Shown here one piece after another: positions 45,556 through 58,090 of a stretch of 64,000 nucleotides of DNA (position 1 is the first letter of the stretch; the number at the start of each line of letters is the position of its first letter). The stretch is from NCBI GenBank assembly GCA_026874595.1, contig CM049315.1:70133916-70197915 (forward strand), written 5' to 3'. The stretch is from Sipunculus nudus. Its lineage: Eukaryota > Annelida > Sipuncula > Golfingiida > Sipunculidae. A program made the position numbers and the translations under genes. The notes under the pieces were generated by a model, which saw only the letters and a program-made list of their open reading frames with translations, made no database searches and was not told where the DNA came from.

Positions 45556-45561
45556 TTTATT
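45556..45561 (-). terminator. Candidate poly(A) signal of the C16orf87-like gene
   Basis: AATAAA on the minus strand lies about 565 nt past the stop codon and is the nearest canonical signal downstream. It would give a 3' UTR of about 0.6 kb. A second AATAAA lies near 44693. Confidence 0.4.
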
Positions 45562-46124
45562 CATAAATAATGCTAACCTTTTAATTTTAAACTTTGTCTC
45601 TGACGATGGGATTTCTTATTCAAGAAGCCTTTTTTTTCAAAATAATTCCCTTTGGGCTAATTTCATGAATTTGAATCCCTTGCAACAAAACAGCAAGCAC
45701 AGTATTCGCAAACAAATTTTAAAGTCATCAAAATGTTTCCATGATGCACTATCAGAAAAAGATGGCAGCTGCAATAAATTTTCCAATATGGGTACAAAAT
45801 GCTATTACATTTTCATATAACATATAATGATGCAGTATAAAACACATTGTAAAAGCATGGTACAAATGAACCAGGTTTGAAATCTATCTGACTAAACACA
45901 TACTTCTGATTGGTGCATGCTTGGGAATTCATACAAGAAAACTAGTTCCACCCTATAGAAATGTATCATGTAACATGTGAAGGGTAAACTGTCATCAAAT
46001 AATAATTTTTATGACAGTACTTATAAAATGACAATACTGGCCCTAAGGTAAACCCTGGATCTAAGGCACCTGGAAATGTAATTAATTCAAATTCATTCAA
46101 GAAATATTAATAATAAAGCTTTGA

Positions 46125-46285
46125 TCAGGTGGGTTTGAAATTTTGTGCGGAATATTTGCGGTTAATCTCGGCTAGGATTATGGAATACTGCATGACTTTT
46201 TCGGCAGTTATGTTACTGTACATATCATCTTCACGGCTTCCCCCTCCATTACTGTTACTCCCATTCTCGCTGCTGGTTTGTGAAC
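46125..46285 (-). CDS. C16orf87: C16orf87-like exon 5, C-terminal domain and stop
   Basis: The acceptor is TTTTCTAG. The exon encodes GSQTSSENGSNSNGGGSRED and then the conserved C-terminal helix with LAEINRK. The stop is TGA at 46127-46125. It enters at phase 1. Confidence 0.9.
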
Positions 46286-49200
46286 CTAGAAAATAAAAAA
46301 AAAATGAATGAAAGATCATAAAGACACAAACTATAATCTATCCAGGTATTGAATTCTTTTTATTATACATCCGTAATGTGGCTAGAAGTATTTTGTTTTA
46401 CTTTGGTTTGACTGTGCTATATCATGCTAATTGTTCTGAACAGATTTAGTTGAAATTTTGTGGAGCATTAGGATGACATCCAAGGAACAACCCATTAAAT
46501 TTTGAGTTAATTTTGATCACTATAAAAAAAAAGTCAAAGTATTCTGTCCCATTGTGTCATACAGCTATTGTAATGAGGAGCAGGAAGGACTTTCATCAGA
46601 AAAACTATTAAAGGAGGCGTTTGGCAGTGTCTAGGTCAGATTGTTTCAAGGGCCCAGTTTGGGAACTTTGCCCAGACAATAGCTGTAATTACCCTGACAG
46701 CCTGGCACATGGTAACAGCGGTAAGGTCAACAAATGTAAAACACTTAGGAAACCTTTTATCTTAAGAAGAAATTACCTGGGCTAGGAATACAATTTATTT
46801 AAAAAAAGATTCTGTGGTTAAATTATGGCAATTATATGAAGTAGATTTAGGTTTATCTTAAGGTGATGTAAGAGTTCTTTTTCTTTTCTCTTCTCTTTTC
46901 AGCATTTGTGGTGGTGTATATTTATTTAGTACAATTTTTAACAGGACTTCAGGTGTGATTAAAGTCATCACCTGTGTCTTGGTCCTGGCCTGACGATGCA
47001 GTGCGGTTGCGTCCTCCGCGTCGTTTCTTTGCAGGTTCATCTGACGGTACCGGGGAGGACGAAGATGGCTGTGGACTAGGTTCACTATTGTTCTGAGTTT
47101 TGGCCTGAAATGGAAGAAATCAGTTTCATGTTTTTAATTTCAATTGACCTAACCACTACAGCCCTGGTGCTCCACCCCTTTGACCTAATTATGCTAATGA
47201 GCCCCAAAAATACTCCAACACAGGCTGGTTACATATGACGGCATCAGCTGGAATTACTGTATCTCTGTTCTCCAGGGATAAATATATCGCAATCATTGTG
47301 AACTGTTTTGCTATATTTTGTGTAATTCTGTCTCATATGAATTCAGTAAATGGTAAGACATTACAATTGACTCACCAGCTGGTGGAATAGCTCTTGCAAC
47401 ATTTGGCCTAGAATTTTTATAATGTCTCTTTGATACAAAAAATAAATCTGAGTTACAGACCGACACAGGTACTGGTGTACAGACTACATGTGATCTGTTT
47501 ACTTGAGTCAGCAAGATAGTCACCTACAGACTAATTTATGAGGAATAATTCTATAAACAAGTGACCTATGTTTCATGATGCTCAACATGTCGACAATATG
47601 TCATTGCACCAGAAAATAATTAAGATTATGTAGGTGGCATCATCATTCATGCATATTAGCTTTAGTTAATCAAGACCCACAAGCAAACCAAATTTGATAA
47701 CAATCCAACCAGCCTTTCCTGAGGAATCTGGCAATTTGTGTGTATTTTCCATTATTTCGTGGGTGCTCAAAACATAGGCCAAAACTCTAAGAATATAGGT
47801 TACAGTGACCCAGTTTCAGGTTTCTGGGGAGAACTTTTGATGAACTCTCAGGATGTCAAGTTTCAAGATTCTGGGACCAAAGGTTATCATTTGTGCCCTA
47901 CTATGGTATCAAATTTTCAATTATTCTGGTGGGTGCTAATGCCCTATAGCTCAGAATATATGGGTAACAGAGACCTAATTTCATATTTCCAAGGAGACTT
48001 TTCATGGACCTCCCTGGATTTTAAGTTAGAAAAATCTAGAACTTATGGTTATGATTTTTGAACTACTTGGGTATAAAATTTTCAATTATGCTTGGGGGTT
48101 CTTATAAGCCCCATAGCTTAGAGAATATGGATGACAGAGACCTAATTTCAGGTTTCCAAGGATATCTTTCACGGACCTCCCTTGATGTCAGGTTAGAAGG
48201 TTCTAGGATCAAAGGTACTGATTGCTGTGTGGAGCTACAAACAAGAAAGCAAGGTATTCTTTTTGACAAACAACTTGAAAAAGAGTAATGTCTGCTGCCA
48301 ATGCCAGTTTTTGCAGTAATTATTTTTTTGTTGTTTATTCTGAAGAAAATAAACTTGACAAGATGGTGTCCACACAAGTCCGAAACCTGACCAAAAACCA
48401 GTGAATGATATTCAGACTCAAGTTGCAAATCATATAGCAAGCAAGTGCAGATATGTCTGCAACATTCACAAGGGATCGCTATTGAATCGCAAGTTTTCTG
48501 GCATGCCAGAAACCTCGCTACTGTCTGTGACTGGCATCACTACTGTCTGAGACTGGCATCACTACTGTCTGTGACTGGCATCACTACTGTCTGTGACTGG
48601 CATCACTACTGTCTGTGACTGGCATCACTACTGTCTGAGACTGGCATCACTACTGTCTGTGACTGGCATCACTACTGTCTGAGACTGGCATCACTACTGT
48701 CTGTGACTGGCATCACTACTGTCTGTGACTGGCATCACTACTGTCTGTGACTGGCATCACTACTGTCTGTGACTGGCATCACTACTGTCTGTGACTGGCA
48801 TCAATACTGTCTGTGACTGGCATCACTACTGTCTGTGACTGGCATCACTACTGTCTGAGACTGGCATCACTACTGTCTGTGACTGGCATCACTACTGTCT
48901 GTGACTGGCATCACTACTGTCTGTCACTGTCATCCCTTCTGTCTGTGACTGGCATCACTACTGTCTGTGACTGGCATCACTACTGTCTGTGACTGGCATC
49001 ACTACTGTCTGTGACTGGCAGTCGTGTTGCAAGTCCCACTCACCAGTAATTCACATGGAAGTTATAATCAGTGACCAGTTACAGGTCCCTTGCATTTCTA
49101 GTCACATCACATCACAGCAAAATAGCCAGTGGGTGGCAGGCTTTAAAAGGGGGAAGCACAGACACAGAACAGACACATGTCTAACACAAATCTGACCTTG

Positions 49201-50835
49201 GCTATGGGTGCTTTGTCCTCCGTTTTCTCTCCTGTTCCTTTACTACTACTAGGCTTCTCTACTTTTGCTGACTTGGCAGTTTTCCGCAGGATGCTGGCTG
49301 CGGCCTTGGTTTTGCTGGTCTGTCTCACCTGGACGGGTGCGTACATGTTTTGCCGGTTGAGCCTCGTTATCATCCTGCGCGGTCGACTGCTGCTGATTGT
49401 CTTGTCTTCTGTTAATTGATTATTGACTGCATCATGATTAAGCACAACACCTATATATTCACAAGTTAGATCTCAATATTCTTAAGTTAGACAATTTAGA
49501 CCTCTATAATCCTAAGTTAAACAAGTTAGATCTCTATATTCATAAGTTAGATGAGTAAGACCTCTATATTCAAAAGTTAGATGAGAAAGAGATCTAAATT
49601 CTTAAGTTCTCAGGCATTTGTCGACAATTTAAATCATTGTTATATAATTTAATTGTTTAGTCATTTTAGACAATTTTAAAACATGAGCAAATCATAGCCA
49701 ATATGGTAGGACAATGCTGAAGAATCTAGGACGACCGTCTGAACACAAAATGGGGTCACTGGTATTGACCTGCAGTCACTTACCTGAAGTCTGTGATGTA
49801 TCAGTTTTTCCTTTATTTGCATATGAATACCCACATGGACAGATGCGACAGGCAATCGGCACCTGAGTATGAAAAGAAAATCAAATCCTTGATCACAGAA
49901 ACAGGTATAACATTCATAGAGAAACAACTTAATAACATGTTTGGCAGAAATCTTTTCTAGATATTTAATTATATGCTGCATTTTATACTGAATGGGCAAG
50001 CTTTGTTGAATCATGACACAAGCCATGCGGGGGAAATGCACTGCAATGGCCATCCATCCTACTGCATTGATATTGTGGTAAACAGCCTATAAGTATAATC
50101 TAAACATTAGGTTTGAGTGATGAATTAACACCAAAAAAATACATATGAACTCACACACAAAAGTGTAAACACATCTCTATAGTAAAAAGTCATTTCCTAT
50201 GGTGCATACAAGTTGGTTCACAGCCAATAAACTGCTAATTGGTTCTGATTGGGATCTGGGTCTTAACATGTACCATTTCCAGATATGGGAAAAATCTTTC
50301 TTTCTTTTTTTTAATTAACATTGTTTGTAGCATAATACAAGTGGCAGGGATGGGGTATTATACTGCACATGAACAGTTAAAATCTTACAGGAGGTGCCTG
50401 AGATAAAGCTTTCCAGTATCTTCAAGCAACATAATTTTCAGAACAATTCTGAAGGTATCTGAAGTTTTGTGCAATTTCCCCCCCAAAATGGGCATGGTCA
50501 AGGTCACACTCATGACCCCATTGAATAAAGGCTTTGTCTTCTCACATATTATGTCTTTGAAGTTAAAATATATGGTTTAAAAGATCACTAGTTTTTTAAC
50601 TTGCAAAGTTTGACAAGTATCTGTGAAAATGTTTGATCACATCTACCAGACTTGTCTATGCAGCTGGCACAACCATGCTGAAACCGTAGTACCCCCGGAC
50701 TTGTCAGTCTCAGGATATATACCACAAATACACGCCCTTAAATCAAAGGTGAAACTCGGTCTACTGGGCTGATAATGACAGATGTGTCAATCTTACCTGT
50801 TGTTCACATTCTGGACAGTTTTTTGTAACTGGCAT
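46125..50835 (-). CDS. C16orf87: UPF0547 / C16orf87-like zinc-ribbon protein (five coding exons)
   Basis: Complement join: 50797-50835, 49784-49862, 49197-49408, 46972-47104, 46125-46285. It totals 624 nt, or 207 residues plus stop, with all phases consistent. It opens MPVTKNCPECEQQVPIACRI and then CPCGYSY, matching the human CPECDQQVPVACKSCPCGY zinc ribbon (CxxC, then CxxCxC). It ends DMYSNITAEKVMQYSIILAE then INRK, matching [24 protein letters not shown]. The middle is basic and Ser-rich (AKKRRGGRNR, RPRRMITRLNRQ), suggesting a nuclear protein. Human C16orf87 is about 154 residues, so the variable middle is longer here. Its biochemical role is unknown; I recall that the human protein has been reported with HDAC/MIER complexes. 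Confidence 0.88.
46972..47104 (-). CDS. C16orf87: C16orf87-like exon 4
   Basis: It lies between TCCATTTCAG and GACACAG|GTGATG. The exon encodes AKTQNNSEPSPQPSSSSPVP and SDEPAKKRRGGRNRTASSG, a disordered segment with a basic cluster like a nuclear localisation signal. Phase 0 in, 1 out. Confidence 0.85.
47740..48250 (+). repeat. Tandem repeat of about 170 bp, three units
   Basis: TTTCGTGGGTGCT-like, TTCTGGTGGGTGCT-like and GCTTGGGGGTTCT-like starts recur near 47757, 47925 and 48088. Each is followed by AGAGACCTAATTTCA-type and GGACCTCCCT-type blocks. It lies in intron 3 of the C16orf87-like gene. Open frames here are repeat-derived. Confidence 0.75.
48521..49020 (+). repeat. 22-bp minisatellite, about 22-23 copies
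   Basis: The unit is CTGTCTGTGACTGGCATCAC then TA. Variants with GAGA for GTGA recur at intervals. One degenerate stretch lies near 48920-48945. The whole array is in intron 3 of the C16orf87-like gene. There are no unique spacers, so it is not a CRISPR array. Confidence 0.95.
49197..49408 (-). CDS. C16orf87: C16orf87-like exon 3
   Basis: The exon encodes EDKTISSSRPRRMITRLNRQ and on to KVEKPSSSKGTGEKTEDKAP then IAK before GTCAGA. The acceptor at 49409 (AATTAACAG) has a weak pyrimidine tract. A second in-frame acceptor, GATGCAG, lies 18 nt upstream and would start the exon at 49426, adding VNNQL and one more residue. Confidence 0.8.
49784..49862 (-). CDS. C16orf87: C16orf87-like exon 2, second half of the zinc ribbon
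   Basis: The exon encodes VPIACRICPCGYSYANKGKT and DTSQTS, between CATACTCAG and CTTCAG|GTAAGT. It carries the CxxCxC zinc ligands. Phase 0 in, 1 out. Confidence 0.92.
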
Positions 50836-50910
50836 CTTGGTGACGGCTGTTAAGGTTTTAATCAATAATTTACTTGAACCACTTCATTCTGCATTCATGG
50901 ACATTGTGTT
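50797..50910 (-). CDS. C16orf87: C16orf87-like exon 1 (coding), start codon
   Basis: The ATG at 50835-50833 sits in CCAAGATGCC, a good Kozak context. It encodes MPVTKNCPECEQQ before GTAAGA. The exon extends upstream to 50910 behind TTTGTTTCAG, so 75 nt of 5' UTR share this exon. Confidence 0.88.
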
Positions 50911-50970
50911 CTGAAACAAAATACAGATTTATTGGTAATGCTAACAGCAAAACGATTTCTTCTGTGGCCA

Positions 50971-51389
50971 GCTTCTGTGGCTCAGGAGTAGAGCACAGGA
51001 CTCAAAGCCAGGACACTGTGAGTTCGAATCTCAGCCGAGGCAGTGAGATTTAGCAGGGTGGGCCCCCACCTAGGGTGAGCGCTCTGCAGGCTTAATGGGA
51101 AGGCCGTGCCCAACGGCCATGTTTCACTCACAAACGGGTACTCCTTTCGGGGTTTCCTCGGTGGTATGACCCAGCAATGGGGTTGATTATGCACCCAGGG
51201 CCTGCAGGTGCAGTAGTCACCAGACCTGGTTGACGCCAGGATATTAAATGAGAGGAAGCGTGTGATACTGCCCTGTCACATAGTCCGAAACTGGAACAGA
51301 TTTCTGCAAGTGTACATGTATGTAGTTAAGTTAGCATTAAAAAAATGGAGGCAGTTACCTCAACCAAAAAAAATATTTAAAAAAAAAAA
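50971..51389 (+). mobile_element. tRNA-derived SINE, best-preserved copy
   Basis: The head GCTTCTGTGGCTCAGGAGTA then GAGC has a D-arm-like GCTC/GAGC pair and A box. GAGTTCGAATC is the B box. The body is about 300 bp, the tail A-rich (51363-51389). The anticodon stem no longer pairs well, so it is not a functional tRNA. It lies in the 5' UTR intron of the C16orf87-like gene, antisense to it. Confidence 0.85.
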
Positions 51390-51552
51390 TTTCTTTTGTT
51401 TCTGGGAACATGGCAAAAAATGTTTCGTTGCATATTTTCTTTTTCATTCTTTTTTGTATAACGAACTCGTTGTAGTTTTTTTATGGTAAATAAGGATCTG
51501 TTTTATTTATGAAATGAATCACTCATACTTTTAAAATTTTAATATCCTATCC

Positions 51553-51935
51553 ATTAGTCGTGTGCCAACTAATTGATCAAATAGATGATTGGTTGTTTTC
51601 TTTTGAAATTAAATCAACTGCATTTTGCATAATAGATTAAAAACAATTATGCATGCACACACAAAGAATCTAATCCTGTCAGAGATATACAAACACAAAG
51701 TACCAAACAGCATCAAAACTGAACCTTGCGCAGCCAAGAATCGTCAAACAGAAAGTCGACCTTAGATGCGGGTGGATTGATGGTTTCATTATGGACACTT
51801 ATGTACATGTCAGACTATTTACTGGGGTCAATATTTTAGGTATTAATACAAAGTAGGTTTCAAGGTAATATAGAAAGTACAAATAATAATCAATTAATAA
51901 TTGATCATCACTCGTTTCTACTTTTTAATCATCAA
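51553..51935 (+). repeat. GATGATTGGT-family repeat, intact copy
   Basis: It begins TCGTGTGCCAACTAATTGAT and ends near CAATTAATAATTGATCATCA. The ends resemble hAT-type termini rich in ATCGATTAAT. It has the same block order as at 4170 and 30160. Confidence 0.65.
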
Positions 51936-52099
51936 TTATGATTTTTAAACCATTTCAGACCACTACTATCCATGAACATATCAAATGTCATTCAAGACAG
52001 GTGAAAACTACCAGTGGAAGCTACCAGTTTTGTAAACATGAAGACTTAAAAGACAACATGAAACTCCAATGCAGCAACAATGGTGATGATCTGTAACTG

Positions 52100-52730
52100 C
52101 TGCAGCAGCCTGGTGGTTCTGCCAACCAACAACATCTAAATTTTTTACATATTTTTGTCGCCTTTTCAAAATTTTGCCATATGAGAATAATATTTCAGAT
52201 AGAATTAATCATCCATAGGCATTTTGTTTCTTTAGGAAAAATAAATATTAGCAAAATCTTGGTCAATTTGAGATGGGTCACCATGATCTATTTTCAAGGT
52301 CAGCTATTTACAGAAAAAAAAATTTGCTAGCAAATATTTCAGTAAACGCTGGATGGCTCATTTTGGTTTTTTTACGTTGTACATCTTGGCCTTGATGATC
52401 TGTACTGCTGTTCCAGGCTGGCGGTGCCATCTACAGCATCTGAATATTTGCACAGTTTTATCGCCTTTTTCAAGTTTTGCATTGTGATTGGGATATCTTA
52501 AAAAGAAAACTGATCAGAGGTACTTCATTTCTTCAGGACAGATGTGTACTAACAAAATCTCTGTATTATTCAAAGACAGGTAATTAGTGCTAAAGATATC
52601 TTGTTTTACAGGTAATCTCCTGTGGAGTGTTCATCATTCAAATCTGTATCACTTCTATTATTAGACTTTTAACGGTATAGCATGTTTCTGTCATTCAAAT
52701 TTACAACTTTAACTGGAGACATTTGACGGC
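52100..52730 (+). repeat. Old tandem duplication of about 310 bp
   Basis: GGTGGTTCTGCCAACCAACA, a TGTCGCCTTTTCAAAATTTT block and a TTTCTTTAGGA block near 52110-52260 recur, diverged, near 52418-52560. It lies in the 5' intron of the C16orf87-like gene. Confidence 0.55.
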
Positions 52731-53161
52731 ATATGCATCAGTGTGAAAACAGATATTTCATACTTGTTCCCTATTCACTGTCTTGATTCAAACCCACAAT
52801 CTCATGATAGAGTGTTCCACACACTCTTAATTGAGCCATGAAAGAATTGTTATCCAATGGGGTGATTTAGATTTCTTTATATCTAGCTTCCAAGTGCCAT
52901 GTACCATAAACAGAGAATTATTTCAGTAATTTTTCATTAATATATAAGGTAAGGTGGGGGCAGTAGCCCCAACACCCCCACTCTAGCAGGTAACCCAGGT
53001 TCCCCAGACCCCCGATTCACAAAATAATGTATTGAGTGATAACAGAACAGATTCAACATTCCTGCAAAAGTATACAATCAGCCTCAGGAGCCAAGGCATA
53101 TATACTCATATATCTGTGCAAAAATAGATGGATTGATATTGATAATTCAAATATATAAATT

Positions 53162-53164
53162 ATA

Positions 53165-53205
<41 letters not shown>
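53162..53205. repeat. (TA)n microsatellite
   Basis: Two TA runs are separated by a short break. It is simple sequence within the 5' intron. Confidence 0.9.
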
Positions 53206-53210
<5 letters not shown>

Positions 53211-54230
53211 TTATATATTAAACATGCCCCACTGAACATAGGAATATGGGTAAATAAATGAATGCAAACACTTGTAGTGGGACACATGCACCAATGAACC
53301 ATGGAATATGGGCCTATATGTGAATGTAAAATGTAAAAACACTATGGGTTACAATGCAGATTCAATGCATTGATTTAAAAGCCCTTGATTAAATTGTAAT
53401 TAATTATTAATCTCTGAATCGATTCATTTTGATTATTATTTATTTGCATGCACCATCCCAACGTCCTCTGTGAGCTCTCAACGTTGACAGAGCAGTTTGA
53501 TGTTGAATCTCTTTATTACACATGTACCGGTACCCTAAATCTACTTTAAATTTTAGTTAGTGGACCAATCCACTCTTATAGAAACATATATGGGGATGAC
53601 AAACAGATGGAGAGCTTTATCTATTATTTGTTCAACTTATAATAATATCATTATTAACATACATTTAGGTAAAATTGATTTTTTTTTTTTTTACAAAAAA
53701 TTTGAAATTTTAGTTACTTAAGTGAGAATTGAATCAAAGGAAAAGGAACAATAAATGAATTGTTTCTTCATGGCCCTCACAAATCACAAGCCTAGAAAAC
53801 ACAGACTGTGGGGTACCCCGCATTAAGGACCGCCCACATGGTGGAGGCCTGCATTTCTGAGGATGCATATTTATAGGAATTTAATAATATTTCGGTATTT
53901 TTTATTATTAATAGCATTTTATGCGACAACCCTTAGCCAACTTCCAGGTGGAGACCTTATTCTGAACATGTACCGCGGGAGCGAGACGTTGATATTCTAT
54001 TTCATTTTTCATTGGAACTGTGGAGTGTGACATGAAGCGATTGACGTACTCCAGGATCACCAAGTGCGCCCTTATTATCGCTCGTTATATTTCGTGCTAT
54101 TAGGTACGTTAAGAGCATATAAGTAAAGAAGATTATTTTAAATAATATATTATATCTTTTATCTGCTAAATACGTATCAATTTATAAAATAACACTGCAT
54201 AAATACCTTTAAAATTCACAATACACCCAC

Positions 54231-54380
54231 CTTGTGTGAAGCGATGAACTTCATCTTGCTATTCTAAGTTATCGAGTTGCCGCCAGATGGCAGTGCTTCA
54301 CGCAAAACCCTCTCCAACAGAGGGCACTGTATACCGCCGCCCCCAAGAACGCGCGTTGTGAATTTTTTGTGTCGGTGTCA
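54231..54380 (-). promoter_or_regulatory. C16orf87: Probable 5' noncoding exon and promoter of the C16orf87-like gene
   Basis: On the minus strand, TCACACAAG|GTGGGT (donor after 54231) pairs with the acceptor at 50911. The sequence up to about 54360 is GC-richer than its surroundings. The exon holds an upstream ATG in AAGATGAAG (minus strand, near 54255). Joined to the next exon it would give a 16-codon uORF that stops before the main start. The upper limit is a guess. Confidence 0.5.
54280..54327 (+). promoter_or_regulatory. Pair of CTCF-like motifs at the promoter
   Basis: CCGCCAGATGGCAG at 54280-54293 and CCAACAGAGGGCAC at 54314-54327 each match CCASYAGRKGGCRS at 13 of 14 positions, in the same orientation, 34 bp apart. 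Binding is inferred only from consensus. Confidence 0.4.
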
Positions 54381-54760
54381 TGTGTACTTGGAAATTGCCG
54401 GTTATAAATAAAATTACCTCTTTAATGTGGATGAGTCCTTGACACTTATATCGTTAATTCGTTCAACAGGCTTACCTGTATAATAATGCAAAATTTTCAT
54501 AAACAAAATGTCCATGATGAAGGCTCATTTAAATGGAGGTTCTAAACTATAGTGCCAAACTAGCTTTACTTGGGTACTCAATGGATAGCCTGTACCGCTA
54601 TTCAGGCCAACCATGTTCAAGCGATAATATTGTACCTATAACACTTCCCATTTTATCTATTTCTTTTCCCGGTTATTCGGAATTAATTTTTTTTTATTCC
54701 CTAGCCATTAAAGTTATCCACACTTTATTACTTTCTAATTATATATATTATATATTTGCA

Positions 54761-55827
54761 TATACAGTCGAGCCCGCTTATTGTCACGTCGATGGTACAG
54801 GTTTGTATTATGATAATAACTGGGATGTGATATTATGCGGGCTTCTATCCTCATTGATGTCATTTTGAGTCATAGAGTATAAGCATTATGTCTCACATGA
54901 TATTATATAAATAGTCGATAATAGAAAGGAAACAGAAACGTTAATTAATGTTTTTGTTGCACAACGGCATATCAAATTACGTTTATGCGCACCTGAAAAT
55001 TTACTTTTCTGTTATTTTATTGCCGCATGTAACAATAACTGACCAAAATCCGATTTGCAGACAAAAAGGGACGTAGCGTTCTGGGTTTCGAGGTCCAATG
55101 TCTGGAAATTATGTGGCACGGCTATACAACGTTGTGCGTAGGCAAACTATTTTAATAGATAATTCTTGCACTTTCCCGCCTCTTGCATCTTATTCTCCAA
55201 AGGTTTTATAAATGACCGAAACTTCCATTATAGTGTTTATGATAGGACTGCACGTTGAAGTTCGGGCAGCGGGCATCGTCAAACGATTGTAAAGTTTCAC
55301 GGCGATTGAGGTTTGGATCGGGTATCGCTTTCAGTAAACGCCGTTAACAGCTCGTGCTTCATATCATCTCGGAGAAACGTCACAGAGGTGTAAACTGCGG
55401 CCTGCGGAGTTCATTATGCATGGGATGTGATCGCCCTTGTTAACGTACAAAGAAACGCAATGATTTGGATTAACGTGATTTCCTAAGACAATAATTAGCA
55501 AAGTGCCGCTGAGTGACCGGCATGTATCATTGCACCTGCCTGCCGCGCACAGGAGGGAGATTAAATTGTTTGATACGCCTGACCGATTACAGGCTCTTGG
55601 CCTCAGTGTTATTCGTGTAGGCGTTTGATGTGATATTAACTGCGAACTGGTAATACTGCCACGGTTTCCAAGCATGACAATAACCGGGATTATGACAATA
55701 TACCATTATATTAAAAGGTCAGATTTACCATTGTATATATGGGAAATGTTTTGGGATTTCCGATTTATCTGACAATAAACGGGATTTTCTATTAACCGAA
55801 ATGACACAAAGTGGGCTTGATTGTATA
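54761..55827. mobile_element. Tc1/mariner-like non-autonomous TIR element, 1.07 kb
   Basis: The left end is TATACAGTCGAGCCCGCTT. The right, inverted, reads TATACAATCAAGCCCACTT. A TA dinucleotide borders both sides. The inner sequence has several ATTATGACAA-like strings near both ends. There is no transposase frame. Confidence 0.7.
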
Positions 55828-56590
55828 TATTATATATATTATATATATTATATATATATATATTTATATATATATATTTTTTCTTAATACCTTCTTAATA
55901 CTTCCCGTCTTGACCTCGGTGCTTGGTGTTTTGGTGCTAACCTGGGGAGGCGTCTTTATCTTTGCGTTTGGCTTGGTGTGGCATTTACATATATTTTCAC
56001 ATGCATTGTGTCTATCTCCTCTTATGTGGAGCGCAAAACCTGGAAATAACTATTTCTGAACGTTGGTGAGGGAGCGGATACGGTTTCAGCCCCGACCCAA
56101 CCTCGACTCGTTTGTCATTAACAAATTTAAAACAGAATGGATTAAACGTTTTGTTCATATGCCCCTTTCGTTAAAATTTGTATGTTTTTCCTGCATTTTG
56201 GCAAAATTTACTTATATATAGTCGTGGTCTGTAAATGAAAATATATTGTTTCTAATTCATCACTTTTGGTATTGCGCAACAGTTTAAAGGGATCGGCCTG
56301 AAATTTTACATGTCCCAGATTATTTTTTGAGCTTTAGCCCTTACACAAGACTAGTTGCGCCACCTTCAATTATTTCTGTATGATGTGTCTTTTGGGTTAA
56401 TCTCATTTTCGTTCGTCTTGGTTAACATTAACTACTGATCATGATTTGTGATGCCACCTTATATGACATGTCAGTAGACTGACGCCACAAGATAAGGCAT
56501 ATTTAAAGGTAGTGTAACCAACAGCTTGAGTTATTCTGACATCGCTGATACCAGACATTTAGGCGGCTCTTAAGTCAGGAGACATTCCAT
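55828..56590. other. Intergenic, no gene seen
   Basis: It has a TA-rich run (55826-55880), then unique-looking sequence. I find no splice-supported exon or repeat that recurs in this window. Confidence 0.5.
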
Positions 56591-56905
56591 GCCTAAAGCC
56601 GCATGTCCACTTGTACGGATGCGGTGCGTGTGCGGTGCGGATACGTTTGCGGATATTTTGTGCGTGTGTGTCCATTGAGGCGGTTTCACACCGGATGCTT
56701 CCGAACGAATATGACACGAACGAATATTTCTGTCGTTCCGACTAAAATTTCTTTCGCATCCGAAATTTCATTCACACCAAATCCGAACGATATTTATTGG
56801 TTTCCGACCGAGGAATTCTCGTCTCCGAAATTCGTATTGGACAGCTACATGAGAAATATATCGGATGCACCACAATATAGGCTTTATTACCATATATATA
56901 TATAT

Positions 56906-56942
<37 letters not shown>

Positions 56943-58090
56943 TATACAGAAAAATGTCGAATATTTTTGAACATGTAAATTGATTTTCTCATTAATTTTG
57001 TAATCAATTATAATAAATAATAAATAATATCTCTGAGTGTACTGACTGTATAATTGAAAATCATTTGGTCTTGCTATAGGTACCAGCTATAGTCATGAGT
57101 TCACATGTGAAATATATTTATACCACTGATTGGACCCAGATTCATGTTTCAACATGCCTTTAAAAATAATTGTGCAACCTGTTGTTTCAGAAGAACAGAT
57201 TCCATTGAAACTCCTGCATTTCAAGTAAAATTAAAGTTTCAATCACTAGATAAGTTTGATTTATATTTGATTTTTCAAATCTGCCAATATGATTTAGAAC
57301 AGTCTTTCCAAAAGCTTTGAAACTTCTATTTATATGCAAAACGTTTAACTTAAAATAATACTTTTGTAACAATAAAAGTGACACATGAAAAATGTTATTG
57401 TTTCATGATTTGTATTTCTAAATATATCGCGGGACTTTTTTTCGGGGGAGGGGTTGGGTAATGATTAACACCAAATCCTGGATAATATTGCTTATTTGTG
57501 TACATATCGCTTATACATGCAGCTGACTTACATTCAGGGGCGTCAATATAGGGGTGGGGGGGGGGGGGGGGGCTGGGGGGATGATCAATGTGATCATCCC
57601 TATCCACCCCCCCCCCTTTTTTTAGAGAATAACAGTAATATATTGCAAATAATATATTAAGAACTATAGAATATACCATGAAATGTTATATCTTAACCTG
57701 GTTTAAAAGTCTAAATATTTTGTCCTCGATTGTAAATTAAAATAAGTGGCCAAGCAATGATTGAAATCCCCTGTGATTTAAACAAATTTCACCCCAGTAA
57801 ATATATATATTATATAAAAAGAAGTCTGATTTTTATGGAAAAGTTATTGGAGCTAAAAAAAGGTATAAATGTCTGTTAAAATCATATAAATTTGATTGAT
57901 GAAATAAAAATAATGCTTCTTTATATATTTTTCCTTTTTCATATAATTTTAGAAAAGTGGACAAGGAAACAACATTTATTTAATGTTGGGGTATTATATA
58001 TCAAATATAGGTAACGTACAAATGGACCAGTCTGGTTATAAATGTTCCAGCTCTTTTATGTTGAAGGTGAAAAGAAGCCATTGTTGTCCG

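Noticed and set aside
47738-48288. Two plus-strand open frames of 76-107 codons
   Set aside because: They follow the 170-bp tandem repeat and are antisense within an intron of the C16orf87-like gene. There is no conserved motif.
48521-49020. Possible CRISPR array
   Set aside because: The 22-bp units are directly contiguous with no unique spacers, and the window is from an animal genome.
50971-51045. tRNA gene
   Set aside because: A and B boxes and a D-arm pair are present, but the anticodon stem does not pair and the unit continues into a repeated SINE body with an A tail.
53880-54130. Possible additional first exon or second promoter near the C16orf87-like start
   Set aside because: GC content rises slightly, but I found no donor and phase combination better than the one at 54231.
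56603-56983. 126-codon open frame starting in the foldback complex
   Set aside because: It is built from transposon ends and a TA microsatellite, and the protein is not conserved in the mirrored arm.
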